Shown here: in pieces, positions 47,939-59,000 of the stretch | Position numbering within the stretch: the stretch's first letter is position 1 | Layout of the letters: every line of letters starts with the position of its first letter | Position numbers and translations under genes: made by a program | DNA from: Anaeramoeba flamelloides | Lineage: Eukaryota; Metamonada; Anaeramoebidae | Assembly (NCBI GenBank): GCA_027625915.1 | Contig: JANTQA010000042.1 | Coordinates: forward strand, 1,748,001-1,812,000 | Direction of reading: 5' to 3' | DNA length: 64,000 nt | The notes under the pieces: generated by a model | Databases searched by the model: none | Told to the model about the DNA's origin: nothing | Seen by the model: only the letters and a program-made list of their open reading frames with translations

Positions 47939-49439
47939 TTAATTTTTTTCAACAATTTCCCCTTCTTCAGTTTCGCTTAAATCATTTTTTAAATTGGAGT
48001 CGGATTTTTCTGTTATTTCGCCTTCTTCTAATAATCTACGAGATTTCTGATGAGATAATTCCTTTTGAATTTTAATTTCATTTTGATCAGATATTTGATT
48101 TTTTCTTTTTCGGGTTTCAATAATCTCGCCTTCTTCTCCTTTTCTTTCCTTATGATTACTTTCTCGTTCTTTATTTCTTTTACTTTCTCTTTCTTTATGG
48201 TACTCTTTGTTTCTTTCTCGTTCATGGTTATCTCTTTTTTTTTCTCTTGTTGATCGTTTTTCTCTTTTTCGATCTCGATCTCTTTCTCTTTCTCTTTCTC
48301 TTTCTTTTTCTCTTTCTCTTTCTCTATTTCGATCCCTATCTCTTTCTTTATTGCGATCTCTTTCCCTTCCTCGTTCCTTCTCTCTATTTTTTGTACGTTC
48401 TCTTTTTTTGTCTTTCTCTTTATTCCTTTCTTTGTCCTTTTCTCTTTCTCGACCCCGCTCTCTTTTCCTTTCTCTTTCCTTATTTCTTGTTTGTTCATTT
48501 TCTTTTTCATTTTCTTGATTAATATTTGATTTTGAAGAGAGCAACCTTGGCAAGGGCTTTCTTCCTGTTCTTCTAATTTCTGTCAGTTCTGCTAGCTTTC
48601 TTCTGACCTTTAAAAAGCCAATATGCAATTTCCCTTTGTAATGGGCAGTAAGTCTTTGGGCAGAATCGTTCAGGGACAATTTGGCTCCACAGTCTTTACA
48701 AACGATCAAGTCTTGCTCTTTCACAAGAATTTTTGAAATTTTTTCTTGCATTGCTGTCTTTTTTTTTTTCAATTCTTCAACCTTCTCAAGCAGTCTTTGT
48801 GATTCGGTGACTTTCGACTCTTCACCCATTTTTTCTGCTTCTTTTAAAACCTGAAAGATTTCATTGTCGATTTGAACGATTTCTTTGGGCTGTTTGTTTG
48901 ATTTCCTTTCATCTTGAATCTTCTTACGCAAAGAGCGCGCTCTTGAGTCACACCTTCGAACTAGTCGTGCCAATAATTCCTCAAGCTCTATTTCATATCC
49001 ACACATCCCAAACCTTCTTGACTTTTCATACTGCAGTACCAAGTGCTCGGGAACTGGACAACATGCGTACGGACATGGCCCAAGATCCGACCTCGTGTTT
49101 GTATAAAGTTGGTAAGGACACAAACCAGCAAGATCGTATTTACAAACTCTTGGATCATCAAACCGTTTAAGGTCATCAGATTCAGAATACTCGCCATTTC
49201 TGTTACGGCCTAACAGTTCATCTAAGATGTGTGCAAAAATGTCAGTTTCTGTTGGCCTTCGGTAACAACTTTTTTGTTGATTAATTAAAGGAAAATTATA
49301 TCAAGACAAAAAAGAAAAAAAAAGATAAAGCAAAAATCTTTTTAGAAAACCAAAAGAAACAGAACGGATTAAAATTAAATAAAAAAAAAAAAGAAAAAGA
49401 TATTCCATACCATTTTTCTTGTGTTTCTGGAATTTCCAT
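47939..49439 (-). CDS. LUC7: LUC7-type U1 snRNP protein, two exons
   Basis: Exon 1 (49411-49439) codes MEIPETQEK and ends in phase 2; exon 2 (47939-49268) completes 452 residues. LUC7 proteins bind the U1 snRNP and help select 5' splice sites. The family N-terminus IFAHILDELLG is followed by zinc finger 1 (VCKYDLAGLCPYQLY, SDLGPCPYACCPVPEH), a long coiled coil, and C2H2 zinc finger 2 (VCKDCGAKLSLNDSAQRLTA, then HYKGKLHIGF). The C-terminal part is an Arg/Glu/Lys-rich tail like the RE/RS tails of metazoan LUC7L. It ends with three EEGEI-(I/T/V)-E repeats. The exon-1 junction is inferred from frame and a GTATGG donor; the short first exon is the least certain part. The intron is 142 bp. Confidence 0.93.
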
Positions 49440-49826
49440 CCACTTGTTTGTCTAGGATCTGAATTCTTTTTAACAAGCAAAGTTTGAACAAAGAAGAATG
49501 TAAAAAAATGAAAACTAATTTTTTTCTCTTATAATTTGGTATAAATCAAGTTGGTAAAAAGTCAATAACAAGGAAAGGATTAGAGTAAACAAACATTAAA
49601 GAGGTTGTTTAATTGTATTGTAGTCTTTTTGTAATCACATTTGTGTCTTAAAGTTGAAAGTTATTATTTTTTAAATATTTTGATATGGTTTCATACTTCA
49701 AAACAATTATGAACTGTAATACTCCTTATTAAGGTTGACAATCTGGGAAATTTGAAATTGGATTACCTTGTATTGGGTATAGTGGCTTGTTAATTTGGTT
49801 CTTATCTGATCGATCTTGACCTTGCT

Positions 49827-50183
49827 ATAGGATTTCAATAGTAGTTCAAAAATATAATTTTTGACAATTTATTTTTTTTTTTCCGAAATCCGAATTGAAG
49901 AGTGTAAGTCGTATAATGTGGAAGGTAAGTTCGAAAAAAATTTAAATTTTTGGATTTTTGATTGAAATTTTAAATTGTGTTGAGTTCTCTTTTTCTCAAT
50001 TAACTATATATATTAGCTCAAAATAAGACCAATCCGAATTAAAATTTTCAATCAACAACCCTCAAATCACATTTTTTTCGAACTTACCTTCCACATTATA
50101 CGCCTTACACTCTTCAATTTGGATTTCGGAAAAAAAAAAAATAAATTGTCAAAAATTGCCTTTTTAAACTACTATGAAAAACC
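49827..50183. mobile_element. Palindromic MITE with about 140-bp arms
   Basis: The left arm (about 49833-49975) and right arm (50036-50178) are reverse complements: GAAGAGTGTAAGTCGTATAA, TGTGGAAGGTAAGTTCGAAA and TTTTTGACAATTTATTTTTT all recur inverted at the right. Only about 60 bp lie between them. Arm identity is high, around 90% by eye, which suggests a recent arrival. Confidence 0.85.
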
Positions 50184-51502
50184 ATATGAAGTCGAGGATC
50201 GATCAACAAAGAATATAAATAAAATTTTCTTAGTTCTAATAAAAAATAATCCAATGTCAGTTTTAGGGATTGTGACCCTTAACATCTTATTAATCATCTT
50301 CTAATCAATTAAGATGATAATTATATCTTTCACCCTTCTTTATTAAATCACAATTATACCTCAGTTTTATTTACTTCCTTAACGCTTTTAACTTTACTCT
50401 TATCAAAATAACTCTGTTGAAAAATTTATCCCTGTTTCAAAATAAAAAGAATGTTTTTTTGTAATAGAAGACCGATATATTAATAGATCTATTAAACTCT
50501 CATAAACCAGAAGGAAATATGGTATTGGTTTCTGAAATTTTTATACGTTAAAAAGAAATTCTAAAAATGAAGGATCAAATTTGAAAATTTATCTCAAAAA
50601 ATAGAGTAAATTTTAGAGAATTTTTAATATAAAAAAAACAAAAAATTTCAAAAAATTGAGAATATTAAGAATATTTTGGACAAATTCAATACCAAATATA
50701 AAATTTTATATTTTATCAATTATTTTACTTCCAAAATTGATTTGAACATTGGACATAATATTTGGTACTCGATTTGAGATTTCAATTGGAACAAGTAAAA
50801 AAAATAAAAGTAAAAAATTTTTTTAAAACACCGATTTTATACCTTGGAATTAGTTTTTTTTTTTTTGAACACTTAAGAGGGCTAATTTTATCAAGAATTC
50901 AAAAGAATTGGATATAAATAAAAATTTTCACAGATTCTTGTACACCACCGAAAAGATAATGATGATTTTTTTTTATTTTTGATTTCAGAAATTAATAGAA
51001 AATTTTAATAAATTTTCTTTTTATTCATTAAATTCAAAAAACCATAATGGTCAAAAATCATACAGAATAGAACAGTTATACTTCTATATTAAAATTATCA
51101 AATTCACTAATATGTAAATTAATATTCTTATGTTTATGGGATAAATCAATCAAAATTATAATTTTCCAATATTTCTAAAAACACTAATTATTTCGAATTA
51201 AGTATAAAGTATTATCTACCACTTTCTCTGCGACTTCCCTTCCCACAAAAAAAAAAAAAAAAGAAAAATTTTTGTATAACGAAATAAATTTGATATATAT
51301 AAAAATAATAAGAAGATACTAAATAATTTCTTTGATGTAAATCAAAATGAATACATGTTATTAATTTTATCATTGAATAATTATAAAGAAAAATTTGAGT
51401 CATTTGGAAATATTTTAAACAAAAATTTTGAAATTAGGAAAGTATTTTAGTGTAATATAATCTGTTAAAATTTTAGAGAATTCAGTAGAATAAAGTAAAA
51501 TA

Positions 51503-51699
51503 CAGTCAGTTTCACTTTTAAGGCACAAACTTTCAACGAAATTTAAGGCACAAAAAAATCTCAAATTAAGGCACAAAATTTGGAAATTTTTTTTTTACAA
51601 TTTATTTTTACTAGAATTTGAATTTTGTCGCTAGAATTTGAGATTTTTTTGTGCCTTAAATTTCGTTGAAAGTTTGTGCCTTAAAAGTGAAACTGACTG
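51503..51699. mobile_element. Tc1/mariner-type MITE, copy 2
   Basis: A 197-bp palindrome CAGTCAGTTTCACTTTTAAG...CTGACTG is flanked by TA on both sides (51501-51502, 51700-51701). The arms are almost perfectly complementary. It is closest to copy 3. Confidence 0.9.
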
Positions 51700-52433
51700 T
51701 AATTAATTTCACTCAAATAAAATTAAATTCTTGAAACCCGAACAAGATTTATTTTTAGTTTAAGAAAATAGATGTAAAAATAATAAATTATATTTTTTAC
51801 TTTCTTACATTAAAATAAAACAAATAATAAAAATGATCTAATAGAAAAACAAAAATTAAAAAACAAGGAAGTCATAATTTTTGAAAATAATTGTTTTTGT
51901 TTTTTTATGGGTATATTTATAAAAAAAAAATTTATTAACAATATTTAAACTAGTCGGTATAATAAAAATTAAATATTTTGAAATTTATCTGCAATTTTAA
52001 TAGGTGTTCAAATATAACAAGAAAAAGTAGAAACAAAAATAGGGATTTATATAAAGAAAGGTTAAAAATTGATATTATAATAGATTTTGATCTTTTTTTG
52101 TCTAAATATCAAGCCTATGTCACAAAAATCGAAAAATCTGGTAATTTCTATTTTATATCAATAATAAAATATTAATATTATATCAAAGATTACTACAAAA
52201 AAAAGAATTCATGATGATTGTTATCATTAGTGTGTGATAAAAAAATTATAGTTTCTTTAACAAAAATTCTGAAAAAAAGTTTACAAAACAAATTATATCT
52301 AAGAATAGTAATTGTATCTCTTAAAAAAATAAATAAAATTATTTAAATAATCTTGATTTTTCTTAAGGGAAAAATATTATGGTTTGAATTTTTTATAAAA
52401 CAAGTCCAATTTTCAAAATAAATGTAAAAATTA

Positions 52434-52629
52434 CAGTCAGTTTCAGTTTTAAGGCACAATTTTCAACGAAATTTAAGGCACAAAAAAATCTCAAATTAAG
52501 ACACAAAATTTGGAATTTTTTTTTTTACAATTTATTTTTACTAGAATCTGAATTTTGTGCCTTAATTTGAGATTTTTTTTGTGCCTTAAATTTTGTTGAA
52601 AGTTTGTGCCTTAAAACTGAAACTGTGTG
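52434..52629. mobile_element. Tc1/mariner-type MITE, copy 3
   Basis: A 196-bp palindrome CAGTCAGTTTCAGTTTTAAG...CTGTGTG with TA outside both ends. The right terminus carries GTGTG in place of GACTG. Confidence 0.9.
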
Positions 52630-53289
52630 TATTGGGTTGAATTGATGATAACTATTGGTTGATGCAGAAGACTATGAATCGGGAATTAAAAAAAGTCTTA
52701 TTTTGTGGGTTTTTATAAAAGGCTCCACTCCAATTTTTGATTATTTTTAAGTATATTATTGGAAGAATAACTTCGGTAACTTATTGTTATTCTTGGAAAA
52801 CAGAAAGTGATATTGATAAATTTGATTTTTTTTTCATTTTTTTTACTTTATTTTTTGTTTAAAAATATATATATTGAAACTAACGTAAAAAAAAAATAAA
52901 TAAAAACACGAGACACACTATACAAAAAATAACATCAAAGATTCACTTATAATAATGAAAGACTCCCATGAACAGACAAAATAATAAAAAATTCAAGACT
53001 AAAAAGAAAAAAATATTTAAAGAAAAGCATCCAGTTTACAAACTCACAATAGAGAGAAATTATAATAATAATAATAATAATAAATAGGTACTATCAACTT
53101 TCCTAAAAAATACAGATACTCAAACTTAAATGAACCAGATATAAAAAATTTAAAAAAAAGTAGAAATTGTAATCAAAACAACTAAGTTTACCCAAACTAT
53201 TTGTTTGAAAAAAAAAACACAACAGGGATCCGTATTTCAAGTTTAGGATTTAAAATATTCTTCAGCTAGAACCAAAAAAACCTTCCTGA

Positions 53290-53870
53290 ATCTTGATCTT
53301 AATTTTTTACTGTTATAAACCTCAAATCCGATTCAAAACTTTTAACGCGCCATATTTCAATTTTTGAAAAAAAAAATCTTTTTTAATCAATTTTTTAGCA
53401 GAAATACCAAATTAGAAAAATCCATTAATAGGAATGTTAACAATTGTTTATAAATTACAATACCCCATAAAACAAAAAAATAAAAAATTATCAATTAAGA
53501 ATAAAATATCAAGAGTATGTTAAAAATTTTGAAGAGAGCCATAACGAAAAAAAATATACATTGGTAAATTTGTTTATATTTTAATAAAAATTATTTATTG
53601 ATCAAATGGTTAGATACGATCAACTAATTTTATTTTGGTTATTCTAGATTCAAAAAACTCAATAAATCTTAAAAATCATTTTGAAAATACAAAAAAAAAA
53701 ATTGATCTATTAAAATAGTTATGTAATTCAAAAAATGAGATTAAAACTAAAAAATAAAAATAATGAAAAAATGATTTTCATATTTTAAATAAATCAATAT
53801 TATTTTCAATTTGAATGAAATTTCATTATTGTGATTCTAAAGAACTGTTTTAACTGTGTGGAAAAAATTG
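53290..53870 (-). repeat. Dispersed repeat C, inverse copy
   Basis: Reverse complement of the 39340-39905 copy, recognised from CAAATCCGATTCAAAACTTT at its start, TTATTGATCAAATGGTTAGA, TAGTTATGTAATTC and the final TTAACTGTGTGG. Confidence 0.75.
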
Positions 53871-55029
53871 AATCTTAATTCATTCCAGGTGGTTTGAAAT
53901 CATTTTTTTCTGTTTATTCAAGAAATTAAAAAAAATAAAAAAAAATCGGTATTTTTGAAATTTCAAATTTAATAAAATTGACTTTTTTTATATTTTTGAA
54001 GAGTTTCTTAATGATTTTAACTGTTTCACTTATTTTATAATTTTTAATAATATGAGAGTAAAAATCAAAAAGATTATTTTGTGATTAATAATATTTTATT
54101 ACTTTAATTGTATAAAATCTAAAATCTTGAAATGATCAATACTAAATATTTGTAAAAAGTTGTTCAAAAACTAATTTTAAACACTAAAAGTTAAATTGAA
54201 ATTTTTTTACCCCTTTAAACAATTTTCAAAAGTCTAATTGGTCTCTTAATTATTTTTTTTTTCAAAATTCTGGACAAAATTCCCGGACATATCATCCAAA
54301 CATCCTCTAACATTCCTAACCTATCATAAAATACCACACACTCTAACCTACCTAAATATACTCTAACCTACCCAAAAAAAAAGGAGTTTTTAAATGCCTT
54401 AGACAACATATAATTGACTATTTTGAAAAAATTGAGAATTTAACAAAATTAAAAATTTGATCAAATTTTAAAAGTAATAATTTTACCCAAAATACTCTTT
54501 TTTCCAAGTTTATCTTTTATTTATTTTTTTGAATTTTGTCCTATCCCAAAAACTTCTTTTAATGAATAATAAAACAAAAATATTTTATCAACATTTTTGT
54601 TGATTTTCTAAAAATTTATCAAGTGTTTTCTATGAAAAATTCTTTTTTTAGTTAAAATAATTCAAAAAATAAAAAGAAAAGTCTTTTGCATTTTGAACAG
54701 ATCGAAAAATTGAATAAGTCTCAAAATTTGAATCACAAAATGTATTTTTGATAATTTTCAATAATTTCTTCCTTTTTTTAAAAAAAAATATTTTTTCCAC
54801 AAAATGAAACTGGTTGGCTTTATAAGATAAAGATAGATTGATAATTACAAGACAAACAAATTATCTTTTTTTCCAATTTAAGATCCCATAATCCTGAATG
54901 GGATATCTGGATTGTGGTGATATTCTATGCTATTTACTCAAGATCTACTTTTTCAGTTTCAAGAGAGATATAAAAAACTTTTGTATTTTTATTTTTTAAA
55001 AATTGAAACGTAATCCCTAATAAAAAAAA

Positions 55030-55170
55030 AAATTTATAACATGTTATAAACGTGTTGTAAAGGTTTTATAAAAGTTTAAAATGTTATAAAATTTTATAAT
55101 AACAACTTTTATAACATGAATATTTGTTATAAAATGTGTTATAATATTTGTAACATGTTATAAGCCCGTT
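55030..55170. repeat. TTATAA/TGTTATAA-rich palindromic tract
   Basis: TGTTATAA or TTATAACA occurs about ten times in 140 bases, in both orientations, so the tract can form many alternative hairpins. Origin unknown. Confidence 0.6.
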
Positions 55171-56015
55171 CGAAGAATATTTTTTCAAAAAATATTGAAA
55201 AAATCATCATATAAAAGGAAATTTTGTTATAAAAATATTATATAGATGTTTTAAAAAAAGTTTTTTGATATGGGAATGTATTTATGAATTTTTTTCAAAA
55301 CACATTGTATTTAAAATATATTAATTCCAAATAGATTGTATTTTTTTTTGAGATAATTTTGGTTTTTTATTATTTTTTAAATACAGACATTTTAAAAAAG
55401 AGTAAGTTAAACAGTTTGATCAAACTGTTTGAGTTACTCTTTTTTAGAAATCTAAGTAAAACTTTTGTGACTCACTTTTTTACAATTAGTCTATATAATA
55501 AATAAGAATATTAATGCGAAAAACAGATTCTATTCTTTTAAAATCAAATTATGATTTCTTTTTCTTTTGGTAATTCAGAAAACAAAGTTTTGCAATTATG
55601 TTGAATTTTCGTTATTACTTTTTTAATTTGAAAATAAATTTCTAGAAACTCTACTAAAGTAAAACCCCCTTTGACTTAAAACGATCGTTAATTTCAATTT
55701 TTAAACTCAAAAAGTTGTATGAATTCTTATAATCGGGATTTTTTTAAAAATAAATTTTTAGTTTCCATAGTTTTAGTTAATCTTTAATTCGTATTTGAAA
55801 ATCCAAAAATCAAAAAATAAAATAAAAAAAACGTTTCAAAATATAATTTTGAAAATTAATATTTTTAAAAATAATTTGAATAGATTCATTCTTTTAATAA
55901 TTCATTAAAAAATTTTCTCTATTCTTTTTTTTTTGTAACACAATTTCATTTATAATATTTCTTGTGATTCAGATAAAATATAAATTATAAAAAATAATTC
56001 CAAAAATAAACAATA

Positions 56016-59000
56016 TTATAATAATTTGGTCGGAATTATCTTATAATGCTTGTTGTACATTTTTTTTATTTCTTCAAAAATGTTTTTCGATCTATTAATT
56101 TTGTAAAAATATATATAAAAAATTATATTTAATATTTATTAAAATATAAATTAATTTATGTTTAAAAAAAAAAAAAAAAAGAAAAATAAAAGAAAGGAGA
56201 GTTATACCATTTCTGTATTGGTTGCACAACTAAAATGTGTCCAAATGTTTCTATTCGTATTTTTGAATTGTTGAAGTAAATTTATCTTTAATAAACTCAA
56301 TCGCGGCATCTTTATCCAATCCTCCTTGATAGTCTTCAAAACAAACATTTAAATCAACTTTTTGAATTTTTTCTTCGAATAAATCAATTTTATTTAATAA
56401 AATGATAAGATCTGCATGCTTAAATAATTTGTCATTAACTAATTTTTTAAAAAATTTTAAAGTCTCGGCCATTCTGTAAATATTTTGTTCTTCGAAAAGT
56501 TTTTGATCATATTCACTCATAGCAATTACAAATATCATTAAATTAATCGAATCAAATTGATGAATCCATTTTCTTCTTTCTGATCTTTGACCACCAACAT
56601 CAATAATTCTTTAATATTTTTTAGATAGATAAATAAAAATTATTGGTTAATTGTTTTTATTTTAATTTTTTAATTTGTATGAGAAAAGAAAATAATTTCG
56701 AATTAAAATTGTTCTCGTAGAATATTAAATAAAATGAGAAAAGGGGGGATAAAAAGGAAAAAGGGAAAAAGGGAAAAAGGGAAAAAGGGAAAAAGGGAAA
56801 AAGAGAAAAAGGGAAAAAAGAAAAGGGAAAAATGGAAAATGGAAAATAAAGAATAATAAAATATCTTACACCCATTTTTGCTCATTTACATCCAAGATAA
56901 CTTCTTTAACACCTGTTGTGGGAATTCTTGAACCTAATATATCTTCTTTTGTTGGGCTATAATTTATTTTACAAATTTGTTGTACTTTATCCATATAACT
57001 ATTGTAATTTATAAAGTTTCAAATTTAAGAAATAAATATTTTGAATGGAAGAAAAAAAAAATTTTAATTGGTATTTTTTGATTAATAAAATTTGAGAAAG
57101 TTTTAAATTAATAATTTTTATTAATAAATCTTGAAAATATTTGATTTTTTTTCGTACAAAATTATTATTGTATTTTATAATTAAATGACATTCTACCAAG
57201 TGTATTGAAGGTGAATTGCTTTTGTATAAACAATATTTTTTTTATTGAGAATAAAAAGAAAAATATTTTCGAAATTAACAATTGTGTATATTCAAATTAT
57301 CTTTCTTGATTTTTGATTATAAAATAATATGTAAAAAAACAAATGTTGAATTATTTTTAAAATATTTGAATAGATTTATTTGTATTTAAAAAAAATTACT
57401 TTTTCTTTCCTCATAAAGTTTTTATTTCAAAAAAATAAATCTAATTAATTTAAGTATAGCTGTTTTAAAAAAGTGAGGAACAAAAGTTTTCAAAACCGTT
57501 GCTAAAACCGTTTAATTCACTCTTTTAAGCAGTTCGAGTTGAAACTTTTTTAACTCACTTTTTTAAAATGGTTATTATAGGAAATTCTTTTTTTAATTTT
57601 CTATATTTTACTTGGGATACCCGTACTTAATGTAAATTAAGAGTGGGGTAAAATACTAGAGATTGAGCAATTTTGTTGTTACCAAGTAATTTATTTAAAA
57701 ATTATCTTTTATTTTCGTATATTAATTGCTAGATCTTGAAAAATATTATTTTATTTTTTTTGTAAATAGACTGTTATATTTTTTTTAAAAATAAGATAAT
57801 TGAATGCATTAATTGTGACTTTAACCTGTTGATAATCTGTTACATCAGAGTTTTATGTAAAATAATTTTTTTTTTCAGATCCCTGAATTTTGTGAATAAT
57901 TTAAAAAAGAAATTAAATGGGTTTTCCAGAAAAAAATATTTTTAAATTTTGGCCTAAAGATCTTTGAATTTTCAATCAAATAGATCAAAATTAATTTGTA
58001 TTAAGTTGGGTATTCGTTTTTTAATTGTTGGCAAATTCCTTTATTTTCTTTTCGAAAATCTTCTTCAAAAAAAAAATAAAAAATTTTGAATAAGATTTTG
58101 ATGAAAACAAAATAAAAACAGATTAAAGAAAGGAACCAAAAATTTGCAAAAAAATGAGAATTTTCGATTAAAAAATACAACTTTGTGAATAGATTTTATT
58201 TTTAATATTTGAATAGAATTTTTAAATTCTATAAGTGCTGATATCTTAAAGAACTAATTAATTTATAAAATTGATTTTTTTTAGATGGAAAAACGATTTA
58301 ATTTTAATATTGTGATTTATTAAAAAAAAAGTAGATCAAAAAAAAAACTGTTATTTGGAACAGAAAAAAGATTTTTTATAAATTATTAATTAAAAATTAA
58401 AATAAATCGAATTTCAATAAATAAAAGTTCCTTTATTGTAAAATGAATTAATTTACGATTAATTAAACATTATTACTTTCTTTGTTTAAATTTTGTTTAT
58501 TTATGATATATTATTGTTAAATTAAGTATTTTTTTTTGATTAATATTTTTATTATAATTTAGTGTGCTATTTAGTATTTAATTTTTTTTGAATTAGATAT
58601 ATTCACGATTTAGTTTTTTTGATCTTTCTAAAATTAGAAATACTCATATATATATATATATATATGTTTATTTAAAGTAATGGCCAAAATATATTTGTTT
58701 TTTTTACTCAAGAATAGATCGTTTTTCTTCTGAAAGATTTTCCATTGATAAATTAATTATCATAGGTGATCTATTATTGTATCAAGTAATCTATTGATCT
58801 AAAAATTATTTCTTTTTGGCTTTTTTTATTTTTCCACAAAATAAAGTTTTATGCATTATTAAATAACTTTTCATAAATATTTCTTTCATGTAATCACGAA
58901 AATAATAGAAATCAAATAAATTAGAGCTATCAAATTTTGTTTTGGTATGTAGTAAATATTGGAAAATTTTAATAATTCAATAAACGAATTATTTATTTTT

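Larger units (their letters stand above)
49440..56015. other. Repeat-rich intergenic region
   Basis: No protein gene is supported between LUC7 and the G-alpha 3' end. It carries a MITE with 140-bp arms, two Tc1/mariner-type MITEs under 1 kb apart, a repeat C copy and a TTATAA-rich palindromic tract. 50183-51500 and 53870-55030 show only AT-rich sequence. Confidence 0.6.

Noticed and set aside
48028-48522. Several open frames of low-complexity Lys/Glu or Leu/Phe/Ser
   Set aside because: Out-of-frame or antisense readings of the Arg/Glu tail of LUC7.
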